Notes under the pieces: generated by a model
What the model was told of the DNA's origin: nothing
Seen by the model: only the letters and a program-made list of their open reading frames with translations
Database searches by the model: none
Assembly (NCBI GenBank): GCA_008692225.1
Contig: VICG01000009.1
Coordinates: 1,612,001 to 1,676,000 of the forward strand
DNA from: Monilinia fructicola
Lineage: Eukaryota; Ascomycota; Leotiomycetes; Helotiales; Sclerotiniaceae
Direction: 5' to 3'
Length of the DNA: 64,000 nucleotides
Translations under genes and position numbers: made by a program
Part shown: piece by piece, positions 11,219 to 25,699 of the stretch
Position numbering within the stretch: the first letter of the stretch is position 1
Layout: every line of letters starts with the position of its first letter

Positions 11219-14200
11219 TTTTGCCAGGAGGAATGATTGCGAATCCTTTATTATGCGGGAAAACGATATGAGGACCGGAACAGGTATTCCATACGTATAT
11301 CGATACAGCTTATACTGATTCTTTCAAAATTAACGTTTCGAAATGAAGAAGTTCAGTTACTTCACTCCCAAGCGAGAAAAGCTCCAGGTAAATAATCATG
11401 ACCATGATATCTCTCGAGAAGGAACTTTCAGTGAATCCTCACATTAGTCTTTCCCTTTTACACCTACAGCTTTCCACGGGAAAGAAACACCATACACAAA
11501 TACTCATCGTGATTTCCTCACGATTTACATCACAGCTGCCGTCTCAGGATCGCGCAACTACGATGATACCCTCATCCCGTCCATCCCATTTACAAATATC
11601 AAACATAACATGCTCAATCCATACTTTCAATCATCCTGCGTGGAAATAATCCGGCAGATTAGACAAGGTCAACCTCTCTAGATATGGAATGAAAAGAGAA
11701 ACAGAGGACTGGACTGTAACTTTCGAGAATTGTTCATCGTTGCGAATATTCTATTCTTCCTCTCAAGTGATTTCATCCGGGCTTCGAAATTGATCGGAGA
11801 TTTTATTGTCGCTTTTTTCGGGGGATGGTGGGTGGTGATGGTTGAACTGTGGTTTGAGTTATTGAGTGCACTTTCTTGATTTGATCTTGACCTTTTTTTT
11901 TTGAGAATGTAGGAGTGGCATTGAGCTGGGTTGAATTGGGTTGGGTTGAGTTGCAATGTAGGAGATGATGAGTTTTCTTTTCAAAGGGGGTTACTGAATC
12001 ATCAGTATCCTAGTTGCATTATAAAAAGCAGAGATCTGATATAGCTTCAAAACTACCCTATCAGAAAATACCGAATCGACGAAACGGTAGGCTGCTCTAA
12101 CTTTATACATCACATCATGTTTTGTTATTTAAGCAAGATGCCGTCGCATCGCCTTTTTTCCCCACTCTCACCATAGTAACGTTGCGACAGTAATAACCGT
12201 GGGAACTGGTGCATTATATATATCTATGCCTAAAGAAGGCAATCTACTCCACGGCTCCCTTTTTCGTGGCCAGCTGCTATTTTGCATAAATATGACTTAG
12301 CCATTCAAACGCGCCGTTATGAAATATTAACAAAAGTCGGACGCAGACCGATTATATTCCTCGTGGTGCTGATGCATTTCTCACTGACATTAGCTTACGA
12401 TTCGAAGGTACTCTCGTCGCCAGCTGAATGCGACATGGTGCTTTGCAGCCTTTCATTGGGACGGGTCAATGCAAGTATTCTTGCCGTACCCGCCCTTTTC
12501 AGCTGCGTGCTTGCGAGGGCAGAGAATTTTCGTACCCGTATCATGATGAAAATCCGTTGCCAACTCCCATGAAAAGAATGAATGTCAGAGTGAGATAAAT
12601 GTGGCGATATGTTTCCAGCATTCTCGCTTCTACGCTGTGGATGATGCCTTTCAAGACTCAAACGACCAGTAGGTTGATCGCTCCTCGTTTATTGAGAACG
12701 TCTACTCAAGTATCAATAGATCTCTGCATTCGACAAACTAGCACCAGATACGCTTCTCTATCTCCATCTCCATTTCTACCACGATGGGAGAGAATCTCCA
12801 TAAAGCTTTCTTCCCTTCAAAGAATCACTTGGGCACATACTGTAGCCATCGTTAAAGTAGAGGCATTTTTTGCATCATCACCATGGAAATTTCTTTTCTT
12901 TGTCGAGATAGGGTTTGCGGTTTATTCAGCCTACAAAGTCGCCCAAGAATTATGGAGCTACTGTACTGTATCAAACGTTCATGCCAAAGGATTAAGCATA
13001 ATCCTGTCAACGTAGGAGGTGTAGTCAGACCTCCCCATTGAGTGAGCTAGTCTGTAGCCCCCTACTCCAAATCCGTGTTGTCTGGTTTCAGCTTGTCGAC
13101 TTTGCTTTTCTCGCTGCGTTCCGTCCCTGAGGGATTCACGTAAAATCCAATGGGGTTTCATCTCATTGCAATACAGGACGCCTGCTACTTTCATCCCGTG
13201 TGCTAAACGATACCGTTTAAGGAAGGCACAGACCGCCATTCGAACAGTTCTTCATCCCTTCACTAAGAACCTGCATATAAATCTGTTAGTTGAATCACAA
13301 TTGTGATTATTTACCAGGGTTTCTACTTCTTCGAGCTATTCATGACCTACACGGTCACCAGGTTCCTGGAACAACATGGAGGAGATACGGCAAAAAGCAA
13401 TAAAGATTGGCGCTGGAGATGTTTGGGTTAGATTGAATGAAGAGGTACTCTTGTTGCAGGTCGTGATTTTATGTCAATTATGTCATGATCGAAGGGTGGC
13501 GTTTCGAGGGGAGTGCATGGAGATATGCAGACTTGTGAATCTAGCATGGGAGCGTAGTTCTGGGATGAGTTTTGGGGCTAGAATCTCAATGTTTTGAGTG
13601 AAATATATTGAAATCCAATGTATGGGATCATGTGTCTTGGTACTCGAGACCAATATGCCAGCACTGCAAACGATGCAAAAGATCCAGTTCGTATCATTTC
13701 ATTAGCTATGAGGCATAAGTAGGGATTTGTGATGAAAACCATAGATGCGATTTGATTAGCTTTAGGTGCATCTGGTCAGGATCACTGCAAGCATCGATGG
13801 ATTCATGCTCTCCGAATCAACTTTACCAGTCTGTCATTGATACCACTGTCTATCAACTTTCATCGCAATGATCATGCACAATAATTACAACCCTTTTACT
13901 AGTCGATGGGCATCAGTGTATAGTTTCTTCTTTCGAATATGTAGCTCAAATTGACATCCTCCCATCCATGCTCTTGATACACTCTGTAACATTTTAAGCC
14001 GAAACTGGAGTAGAGCAAGTCATTCTTTCCACATACTAATGGCCAATGCTGATTTATGGGCTCTCGTATTCTCTCGCCTTGCTGATCATTGATATCCATC
14101 TCTTTCATATCAAATCGGAAATCAAGGTATTGCCGCTCGACTATCTCTTGGTATATCATCCTCGAAGCTCAAGGCATCGAGGGCAGCATAATTCGAATCA

Positions 14201-16057
14201 GGGAGTACCTACCTTTGCGAGCATTCCAGCATAAATTCCGAGACCTCTTTCCGAACGGAGAATGGTTCTTGAGCTTGAATATTCCGCTTGCCAAGTACGG
14301 TATTGACTGTGGATCAAAGAGCACGAGATCAGAAAGGATCGAGTATTTGTAAGAAGCCCCTTGTTGGAACTTTCAAGGCCGGTGAATGGATCATGTATCG
14401 TGGCAAGTTATACAGCTAGGTAGAGAGAGATGTAAGAATCAAAGCGAGAAAACTGCCAGAAAACTCAACCAAGCAGAGGATCAACTCGCTTCCCGTCACC
14501 TTAAAAAACCATCCAATAAACAAGTTCCTACAAGTACACTCCTTAGATTAGGCACCGATGATAGACTCCTCTGAATACTCCGTGAGAAAAGCCCAATGTG
14601 TGCACAGCGTGCGCAGTTCGATTGCCATTCAGGTGTTATAACATGTTAAACGCGTGAAGTCTCTGCCCGTTGCGAGGATAGACTGTCCTAGAACAGAAAT
14701 ATGTCGTCACACATATAGCATTGTCAAAAGCCGTCAACTTCATCACTTTCTCGCCCAAGAATCTTCATGAACGAGCAAAATCCTTTCACCGTCATTATCC
14801 ATCCGCAAGGACACTGTAGCTTTTCCATTCGAGGACCTCGTGTATAAACATTTGTTCTAGTTGGGCATGAACAGCAGAATCGTATATATAATACAAGGTG
14901 TAAAAAGCTCCCAAAGCCACTGGAATCATGTAGAGACTACTGGCCTGGACTATTCTTGTCCCTGCTGTCTTTTTAAGGTTTCGGGGATATATATGCGTAT
15001 GTATATACTTATCATATCTATAAAATATCATAAGATCCACGCACACGGATTCCTCCACGAAAGCAGCAGACCGATGCAGACTTTTCGACTCGGCAACAGC
15101 TACTCGGGATTTTGTTGTGGTAGATGAACTCAGGCTCATCAAGCGGCTCGTGCAAATCCAGTCTGCCGTTCCATTTTATACTGGCATCGTGAAAGAATGG
15201 GGAGATGCTAGTAGTGGAACTGAGGATTGCTACGAGGAGGATGGAAGTCTCCCATCAGACGAGGCTCGCAATGGCGATGGCCAAGAGAAGCACAAGGACG
15301 AGACCAACGCTGGCAACAACAAGCACGCCGAGAGCAACCGGAACGCATGCGAAGACACTTCCCAGGATAGAAAGAAAACGACGAGAAAGAACCATCTTTA
15401 GGACCATGGCAGAAAACGATGGGCATGCGTGGTAGGACCGAGGACACAGGAGGAAACCCAGCAGTCTTCGCACGTCGTCCAACAAGTCCAAAAGTCAAGT
15501 ATTGAAAGAGAACTATACTAGCATGAGGAAGAAGTTCCTATATTTTACTAGATTTCCATCTTCCATGTCGCTTCACCTTGTAACCCATTGTTTGTCTCCG
15601 TTCTGTCGTGGATAATTGAATCGTCATAGATTATGAGGAATCCATGGATACTGCAGCACTCCAAATAAGATTGAGACAAGTATGTATGTACCTAGCTAGT
15701 AGTATGTTTATAATATGTAATATGTACACCCTCGAATATCCCACAACAAAAGCCTCAACCAAATGTGATGCATCGAACACTCGAACTATTACCTACTCCA
15801 TTCATTCAACCTCATGATGATCACCCCAGCATCACAAATCAAATCCGCCCACCGTGCTAAATGTTCATGTGTAGACTACACACCAAACCCAAACACTACT
15901 ATATAAGGCGAGTTAAGCACCTCCCTTTCCATCGAGAGCGCAAAGGCATGCACAACAGACTGGAATTCGTTCTGGTCAAATGCGCTCTCGTGGTGGAGTG
16001 GTAAAGTCGCCTGGTACGAATCGAAAAAAATCCCCATTTCAGAGAGGGTTTCTCCTC

Positions 16058-16077
16058 CCGCCACCTCGAGGTGGCGG
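16058..16077. repeat. 20-bp perfect palindrome
   Basis: The decamer CCGCCACCTC is followed immediately by its exact reverse complement with no spacer. It is GC-rich in an otherwise AT-leaning region and could form a cruciform, or a stem if transcribed. Function unknown. Confidence 0.85.
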
Positions 16078-19000
16078 CAAGGTTTTGCCTTTTTGTTTTG
16101 TTGATTTTTTATTATTATTCTTATTTTTATTACGACATAAACAAAGATATATATGGAGGTATGAAGTGGCCAGTGAGTGGGTGACTGAGAGGGTTTTTGT
16201 TTCTGGGAGGAACTGGTGGTGATTCACCATATTCACTTTTGGGACTGGAAGCGAGAGCGCGACGATGACCCCGCTTAAATGCATTTTTGATTTCTTTTTT
16301 TTGCAAAGGCTATAGATATCCACGAATTCAGTGTTACGCATAGAATCTTGAGCAGGTGGTGTGAAGTTCTGCTACTGTTAAGTCACTCTTTGTGATCAGG
16401 TCTGACCGACAGCGTTTATTAGATTACATGATAAGAAGAACTATGTAATTCCTCTGTACTACAGCAGTCCAAACTATGAGGAAACACTCTGAAATTGTCT
16501 ATCTAATACATGCTCCCCCATCCACGAGCTGTGAGGAGTTCCTGGTCTTTGCTCCGCGGTGAATGATATTTCAAAACTTCTTCAGTATGCAAAGTTGGCA
16601 ATGCGAAAGAATTCTCAAATTTCATGAGCCGAACATCTTTGTGAATCTATTCCAAATACCTGCATGCGCCACACTTGCAACCCTGCACGGTGTTGCGTTA
16701 TACACTCCTATAATTAGCAGCTCTTGGGAATTTCACACATGTGAAAGGGCAACAGGAAGAAATAGGATGCGAAAGATGGTTGCGGTATGTGAACGAAAAG
16801 AGACAAGATTGTGATAAAAGTGGTTTATGCGCATATATCATGAAAGCAACTTTCTCTGGAGAATATGCAAGAATCAAAATGCATATTCCATTGATGCATG
16901 ATGATTGATTCGATACTACTACTCAACGTAGGATCAAGATGCAAGAGAACAGTATCCCCGACAACAAACGTCCACACAGAAACGTCTTCAATCCTACATC
17001 GACGTATATGCGTACCGGGCCGTATTCATCAGAACTAGTATCCCTCCACACAAAACCCGAAACAGAACTGAAGATGTGCAACTGAATCCTCCCGCAGCAT
17101 TACTGCTACGGTCGTATCTTGCGGCGCAGCAGATCCTTAATCCATGACGACACGAGGGTGCCATGGCATCCCGAAAGAACTTTCTTCCATCTTGTACATA
17201 AGCACCGCCATTGAAAATCCCATACCCGAAACTTCAAACAGTCATCACCGTTAAACATCAAACGTGGGAAATCCAACATTCAATACCGAGGTATATCTCC
17301 CCTGCTCTCACTCCCACCGCAACCCTTCCTTTGAGCTTCTACACTCCCTGCTGGAAAGTATGCAATCAGCAGAAGGATTCTTCAGTCGCACGGTACAACT
17401 GACGCGTCCTTCCATATACACGAGCGGTTCTTCCACGCCCTCTCACTTCGGGAAAGCGACGTGATAAGCAGCAAGTGAAGCATGATAAGAGATGCGATCT
17501 CAGATCCTCTGTTTCGCGACATGCAACAGATGATTCTTTTTTGCTTCTCTATTCAGCCACTTAACATCTTTTACTAATCATCAAGTATATAAGCACCTTT
17601 ATTAATACTCATATACCATGACTGAGGCGTGAATGAAATCGCAAGCGAAATCCTTCTCGTGTTGGTTGGGTGTTTCGGATGAGGCAAGACATTTACATAC
17701 GAAGGTACAAAGGGAGAGAGTACCAACTTACTGTCGCTTTGCGGCGAGGTACGAAGGGGATCCAACTGCCGGTATTTCGTACAGCAAAGCCGCCAAAGTG
17801 TTTGTTTAATTTCTTTATAGTTGACCTTGATTCATGCAGGTGTGATTTAAGATATTGATGTACAGAATGTCTGAGAGCGCTTGACCTAGCTGCCACTTCT
17901 TTGTGTATTTCTCTAACCGACTTCTTGGAAGATATTAGGTTGATGGAGTAGGAGAAATGGATATTTGTATCGTAGTCAAGCCACTTTCGCTGCGCAAAAT
18001 GCGGAATGGGCGGATAATAGCGAGCCACAACTAGGCAGCTAATCCCCCTTTGTTTTCGATCCTAAGGTGTGCACTGGCACTAACACACTGACATGAACAT
18101 TCACGGCAGATACCCAATCTGCTCAAATAAGATGTGGACTAATTACTAATTGCTTGACAGAAGGTTCTCGCTATAGAAGAACCTGATACAACTTAGAAAG
18201 AAATAGTCAAAGATAACTTCCTTTGAATTTCCACCCATGGACATCGTCGTTTCACACTTTGAAGGGTGTTTTTGGAGGACCCTGTATGCAAGACATTGCC
18301 ATCTAGCTTTATGATGAGAAAGTACAGTCAGTATACAAGACAGGCAGGGCAAGCAAGAAAGGAAAGTATGACATCGCACAGATGTCTGTCAGTCTTATCA
18401 GCAATACCTCAAAGCTCATGCTAGTTAGCTAGTTCGGAGCTATTTTAGGCATTTATCCGGTTGTCACTGTTACAGCTGTGGAAATGGCACCGAGCAAGCA
18501 AGATGATGGATATCGGAGAAGCGAGTCACCATGTGATGGATGTGGTGGTGATGTGCTCCTTTGAATCTGAAGATACAGATCTGGAAGTAAACAATTGGAG
18601 TACAACCGATCTAAAAAGTTGTGAATTAGACGCCGACGCCGAGTTACTGGTCCTGCAAACTTAGCTGAAGAAGATTTGTGCATAATTATAGAAGAGGGGT
18701 CGCTTTGAAGGTCTTTGGAAGCGCTACCGTAGTCACGAGCCCAACACGTTTGGGTCTGATGGCCGGGGTAAAGTGACAGCGAAGACCGGCCGGTAGTCAA
18801 AGTAGCTTCAAATACCGACCTTGGTATTCCATTTGAGTGGTCATTGATGAATGCATTAACGCTTTCCAGTTCGATTCGCGAGAGATTCTGTTAGCTGTTT
18901 TCTGACGGGGTTGGTGCTCAACAAATCTAGATCCAAGGGAGGTAGATTTAAAGAAGCGGCAACGCGACGTACACACGAACAATCTCCATAGAATGGAAGA

Positions 19001-22000
19001 AAAAGATGAGACAGCCGTACCTTTCTCTCCAATGAGGATCCTGAAAAGCTCAAGCTTGAGTCGATGTTTCATGCATACCTGCATTAATTCATCCCTGCTT
19101 AAACCAGTACTGTATTTAATTCAATGTGCATTTTTGATGTGGAAGGGCTAACCAATTAGCGATGTATCAGATTCTTGAAGAGATGGTGGAGAGATATTCT
19201 GAGCCAATTGATTGGAGAGTATTTCTTGGAAATGCAGCCAGCAATCTTTTTCATTCATGAATGTCCAAGTGAGTGAGGATTAGTGAGGATTAAGCAATGA
19301 GGGAGCGCTTGATGTTGGGGTTTTCTGCAGCAAAACATGCACCCTCTGTCAAATAATCCAGAGATGCTAATTACCAGTACATCATTTTTGGACATCAGGC
19401 TAAGCCCTTAAGGTATAATGATGGAACTGATTTCGTAGGTACATTGTATCTACCGAATACTTACGCTGCTATCGGGATCACTGCATTACATCGTATGGTG
19501 GAGTCCGGTGGGCTGCTGTAGCACGAGAAATAATGGGTATGGGTATGGGTATTGGGTTGATTCTATGGTAGGCTTGGTAGCACATATCAGTCATGTATAT
19601 GTATGTAAACGCCGAGTTTAATTACTGAAGATGGTCAAGTGGCTGCTAGAGGTCGAAGAATAGATACTTCGCGCGTACCTGCTTTTCGTCGCCTTCCTAC
19701 TTGCTTGAAGATTATTATCCTAACTTGGGATTTTAGAATTTCGGGGATTTTCTTGTGAATCATGGGAAAGCATTGGTAAGAAATGCTCGCCAATGACATG
19801 GCTAGAGACATCGAAGGTCAGTGTTGAAGCAATATAAAAAAAAAGCCGAATGAAAATCATGGCTATCTATGCGGCCCGTCTCTACCTCTTGTTATCACAC
19901 CGTGAAATAGACTTCGTAGCCAAGAAGAAATCCTTAAGAGAGAAAGGGTAATGCCCGCCCCGTAGTTGTGAATTTATGTTGCCTAATGATCATTCCTCTC
20001 ACGTTAACAATGAACTTCACTCAATCTTGACCTCATCGATCGATCGCTTATTTTCTGGGTTCTCCTTCATCTAGGATACGTTGTGTAAGAAACACCATCT
20101 AGCCCAAAGATTTTCCTTGGAAGAAGTTGCTATCTATGATTCCGTGACATTTTTGACAGCCAATTCCTTGCTACGAGTATAGTTCAGATATATTTCGTAT
20201 AATTGAGTTTCAAATTGATGATCAAACAGGTACCACGCTTTAGGCTTAGCTTAAGCTGAAAGACCTTCCTGCATTATACCTTGAAAGGAAGTAAACGCAG
20301 GAACCGATTCGAGAAATCCTCCCGAAGAAATACATGATGGTGACACCTTCTATTATTGACTTTGGGATGCTTCCATCAGGCCGTCATGGAAGTTGTCGAG
20401 GTAGGCAAGGTTCGAGGGTTGGATTGCGAGAACATGTGCACAATGTTGACCTTGTGCATTGGGTGCGGCGCCATAAATGGGCGTATTGTAAATATCCATC
20501 CCACTACTGTAGCAACTGTACTTACCGTACGGAGTATGCATATATGTCGAGATGACAAGGTACATCCTGTATGTATCATTTTGGTGCGATAGTGGCTACA
20601 TTGATGCACGCTGATTGATTGGGAGAATTGGAGGGGTCCAGTTCGTAGTTCACGCTGCTATAAGTCATGCGACCGATGGCGGGGATTGGTGTGTTTTCAC
20701 TAGTTGGGATATAGTTAGAATCTGACAAACGACAAATGAGAAAAAACGACAGTGAGAGCCAAGATTTGATATTCTCACCACCATGACCGGAGGAGAGTGA
20801 GTTGTGGGAAGATGATGGAAGATTAACGCAGAATCATCACCCTATCCACCAAACCGAGATACAACCCAAATGTGAACGGAGGATAGCAACAGCATTTTAC
20901 AACGATGAGAAAAGCGATATCTCAACCTATGGTTTCGCATCGCAGTTTGTGATGAACATGTTTACCGCAATACCACCATCTGAAAGATGTGAAGGGAGGC
21001 CACGAAAGCATGTTTTCCGGTTCGAAGGTTGAAGAATGCAAGCCAGCCATTCACACGCCTCCCACGGCTCAGATCCATCACGAACAGTACCTGCATTTCT
21101 GAGGCAAGCCGAGATACCCTCAGCTTCGTTTCAGGTTAAAATATCTACACGTCCCTCTACGGACTCGACGGTCGCGGGACGACACACCGTACCGGCCTTT
21201 TTCGTGACTCGCGGATGGAAGCATCCATCTCTGAAGTGGAGGGCGCATCGTTTGCATCGACCAGAGGGGTGGTACTGTACAGTACTGTATCCGTCAATTG
21301 GATCTTCAATGAAGAGGCTTCCATCCCGGAAAATTCATGGGTAGACTCTACCCTGAGTAAGTTTCCCATCACAGCAAGGATCATCCAAAAAGTCCAACGC
21401 TCAGATCGCGCGCCATCTACGCAGAGGCATTTACATTTCGTTCTCGAAGCTATCTACTTCCACGCTGGCCTCTAGCATTGATAGATGAGATAACTGGGAG
21501 GACGATGCTTCGTTATTCCTTTCGACCCTTGAGATCAGAGAAGTTCTAGGGTGCGCCTAACTAACCGAGGAATGGTTGATGATCTTATCGTCTTCCAAGT
21601 TTCTTTCCAGTTCAAATCTTGACTTTCTATTAACGCATGAGTTTTTCTAACCCTTTCTCATGTACCATGATATTATTGCACTGACTGGACCATCTGTGCT
21701 TGGATACTGAGATGTCATAACGAATACATCTCGCCTTATTAATTGAATAATGCCATGCCCCTCATGATCCACTTCCTCCCCCACGCAAAGAGGTGATTTC
21801 TTTCCAAGCATGGTCTTCCCAGTTCTTAATCCGGATCAAATATCGAAACATGCAGTCTTCATCTTCCTCCATTGCCAATTTCGAGTGGAAGGCGGCCATG
21901 CTAGCCCATTTGGTGATGTCTGTTCTGGACATTCAATACCAAGTAATCTCGTTCGCAGTCCCAGTCTGAATATTACTCCGCTCTCTGTACCGGTGCGACG

Positions 22001-22904
22001 CTCTGTGCTCCATTAACTAATGGGCCAATATGACCATTCGATCGTCATATCGATGAGAGAGAGCTTTCCTTTCTGTAAGGTTCGACCGAGAAAGCAATTT
22101 GCATAGGGAGGAACCACAAAATTTACTTCCGATGCAAGAAGCATGGTCCAGATATGCAGATGGCAAGGTTAAGCGGAGATTACATATCAAATAGGGTACA
22201 TGAAGCCGATGCAAGAGGTGGCATAGAATAATCATATGAGTCTAGCAGGCTAGTCGATTAGCACGGGCATCATGAGAACAAGGGATAGCGGAGAAGAAAG
22301 GAAAGAAGGGGAAGAACTATTTTCTCATCGAAAATAATGCCGGTGGCATATGGTGTGCACAGTGGAGAACGGTCCAAAGATTTATATATATCTAAATATA
22401 TGCTCTGTATATTTATGTTTCATATTCCATGGTCTTAAGACTCTCGTTATTACTACATGACAGCCTTTGTGCAATGCCGGTATAGGATTGGAATATAGAT
22501 ACCCAGTTAACAAAGTTTACCTGACGTTGATCTAAAATTCTAGAATGAACTTTTTTGGCTCCGGATTGCCTGTACAGAGGAGTTCCACCCAAAAATTGGT
22601 AACTAAACCACAAGAATCAACCTTGAAACCCAAATTTCCTGCCTTCCTGAGATGCTGCGCGAGAAACAACGCCACAAGCTTGGAAAGGGCATGGTCACAT
22701 AGGTTTCCAAAGAATTGTGCAACCCCCAACACCGTTCATTCAATGCTCATCATCAAGGTCACACTTACGGTACATTCGCGTATGCTTCGCCGTGTTCCTA
22801 TTCCTACCCCGTTCTTACATCTTAGGTAAGTGAAAGAAGCTGGACCGGTAGGCTGTATACATGCGTAAGATGAGATAGGAAAGCCAGTCGGGGGATAAAA
22901 AGGG

Positions 22905-22940
22905 AGAGGAGAGGAGAGGAGAGGAGAGGAGAGGGACACT
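22905..22940. repeat. GGAGA pentanucleotide microsatellite
   Basis: About six near-perfect GGAGA units. Confidence 0.9.
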
Positions 22941-24227
22941 GGAAACAAGCGCCAGGAGCATATTGTGCCGCGTGCAGCATGACCCTTGATCGGAGTAGTG
23001 CTGGACTGTACTTCTCAAACACAAAGGCCTGAGGTGATTGCACCCATCCCCCGAGGAAGGCGTGCACATCTCCCTTCCATTATTCTTATGCAGATTAGGC
23101 AATCATTTATGGTTTGTGAGGGATGGGCGAAGAGAGATCCCGCGAGACCTTTTGGGTAATGATAATATAATACGGAAAAGGAGAATTAATCATCCCGTTA
23201 TTACTCTCCTCCTGGCCTCACAGATACAGTACAGGACAGTCAATCATCTTGGTCCGATTACTCTGTATACCATGGGCGGGTAGAGACTCGAGAGTCATTC
23301 CAAAAGTGTAATTTCGAACCGTTGGATGCATTGGTTGAGCGCCATGGGGTTCGTGAGTGCACGAGTATACAAGTACTGTACGGCGTAAGTCATGTTCAGT
23401 CCATTCAACCTCATTCATCGTCTGTCAGTTGTGCATAATACAATCGGCATTTGTAATTGATGGAGCATCCATAGATGAACGATCATCTCCTCCGTACAGC
23501 ACAAAGCAAGCAAGCTACGACGGCGTACTAAAAGATTAATTAATACTGTACTAATTTTGTCAACACCGTTATATTACTGTTGATGCCCTAGCGACTCCTC
23601 TAGACTCTGCAGAGCAAAGCAAGCATACTCTCTTGAGTCGTACGTACTCTGCACAATGCACATATGGTTCCTCTGTATCCGGTGCTGCTTTATTGCTTTG
23701 ACGCATGTGTTCGTTCGCACAGTGCAGAGTAGATGATAGCTGGAGTAACATGTAGCATAAGATCATATAAGATGATATATCTTCACATTCGGAATTGGCG
23801 TCAGACCGTGGGTATATACTATCCATTGTCATGTCAAACCAACCAGACACGAACTGAGGTCTATGGATGGATTTGAGAGCGTTGGGCATCTCTGTCTTGT
23901 CGACAGCATCAAGTGAAATAATTGTACAGAGTATGTCTTCGAATCAATAACTGGAAGCATCAATAGCAAATATGACTCGGAATCAAAGACATCTTGACCG
24001 ACCACTTTCTTATTCGGTTATCTCTTGTCTCACGGTCAGAATCTCACGGTCATTTCAACAGGACAGCTATCCGTGGCTCCTGTGCCCTAGAAAGAGGAGG
24101 ATTCCATTTGACATCCGATTTCGTATACACATGATTCTTAATGGTAAGAGATCAGAAGCTTATGGTAGTCTTGGTCGAACGAGGGAAGGAGAGTCAACCA
24201 AGAAAAGGAATATTGGGAAATTACATA

Positions 24228-24330
24228 ATGATATACATACCTAGGTACATACATAGATACATATACAGATACATACATGTATGCATACATATATACATAC
24301 GTACATATATACATACATACCAATCATCAT
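24228..24330. repeat. ACAT/AGAT tetranucleotide microsatellite
   Basis: Alternating ACAT, AGAT and ATAT units. It is followed at about 24380-24420 by a CA and CACT-rich stretch. Confidence 0.9.
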
Positions 24331-25699
24331 ACACACTGACGGGGAGGAGAAGAGAGCCATTTACAAAGCCATTTACAACCCACACACATACACACACACA
24401 CTCACTCACTCACACACGCATTCACGTTCTATGTACAAAGCTCTTTATTAGCATCATCCTCAGGATCCTGTACTACTACCTACTACCTAGGACCTACAGC
24501 ATTCCATCCATCCTTCAAGAAATTCAAGACCGCCCTTGGTCTTGCTCTCACTCACCCGCATATCGCATCTCGCATCTCGCATCCCACATACTACATAATC
24601 CATCATCCATCAACCATCATCCATACGGCACTGATAAGTTATAACCTTCAACGACTTCTTCCCCCTGAAAACCTGCTTCAGATCACGAGAGTGGCCAATC
24701 TGATCCCTCAAACCTTCCACAACCTAGTCACCCAGACCCATCAGCAATAAACACTGTTCAACAACTGGTTGTTCAACGTCTTTTACGAACTTTACGAAGT
24801 GTAAGCAGCAACGGCGAATTTGAACACGCACGAGAAGAGGAAAGAAGCAAAAGCAGAAGCAGAAGCAGAAACAGAAGTAGAAGCAACAGCACAAGCAATA
24901 GCAACAGAAAAGGTCGTTTAGCAAAGCATTCCTCCTTTTCCCCCTTTTCCTCCTTTTCCTCCTTTCGTTCCCTCCTCTTCGAGTTTGAAGCAAAGCAGCG
25001 ACTTCTAACATTCGGGACTTACACGATTCAACGTATACCCAAGTCAGAAGGTATAACCTTATTTACTCTATCACTCACTCACTCACTCACTTCCCTCACT
25101 TCCCTCACTCACTGTCCGGAGTACGAACTACAGTATTATTCTCGCCTTGAGGTTGATTATACCGCGATTATACTTCTCTCCACTCCACCAAAGTAAAGGA
25201 CTAAATTACTTCTTCTTCTTATTATTACTACAGTACTCTACTCCGTACTACTACTAAATCTACCAAATCTACTAAAATCACCCACGACCGTCACTTCCAA
25301 TCCCAAGGACCAAGCTTCGGACACCCCTAGCCGTTATTAAAATAGCAAGGGAAAAAGATTGGAGACTGTATCTTTTTTGAGCACAACCCCAAGCACAACC
25401 CATCCAACCATCCAACCATCCAACCACCCAACCACCGGCCCCCATCTCCCCTCTAGCATCTAGCATCGGGTACCCCTTGACCACTTCTTACCAGTAAGAC
25501 CAGTAAGCAGGCCAAACGAGGATAACGCCAAAGCCAAAGCCAAAGCCAAAGCAGCGAGGGTCGTTACTAGTCAGTTGGTTGATGACCGCCTGGTGCAGCG
25601 CAGCGGAGTGCAGTACCGTATCGTATCGTACCGTACAGACTCAGTACTTACTCCGTATTTACCAAATGATACTAATATAAGACTAATCCTGGAAGAAGT

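Noticed and set aside
12599..13015. 138-codon plus-strand frame with an Arg/Ser-rich N-terminus and one hydrophobic segment (WKFLFFVEIGFAVYSAYKVA), like a mitochondrial membrane protein
   Set aside because: Several frames of this length are expected by chance in 64 kb on six frames, and no family or second line of evidence supports it. Transcription or conservation would revive it.
13899..14374. Minus-strand frame of about 158 codons open but for one TGA
   Set aside because: This length with one stop is expected many times by chance. An antisense frame over the same bases looks equally protein-like.
14795..15498. Minus-strand frames suggesting a small multi-pass membrane protein (hydrophobic VLVVASVGLVLVLLLAIAIA and a later SLYMIPVALGAFYTLYYIY)
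   Set aside because: The frame has an in-frame TGA and needs an unproven intron, and no conserved motif is seen.
17693..18028. 111-codon minus-strand frame
   Set aside because: Within chance length; no recognisable family, signal peptide or intron structure.
24141..24644. 167-codon plus-strand frame over 24.1-24.6 kb
   Set aside because: Most of it is the ACAT/AGAT and CACA microsatellites translated into Tyr/Ile/His/Thr repeats.
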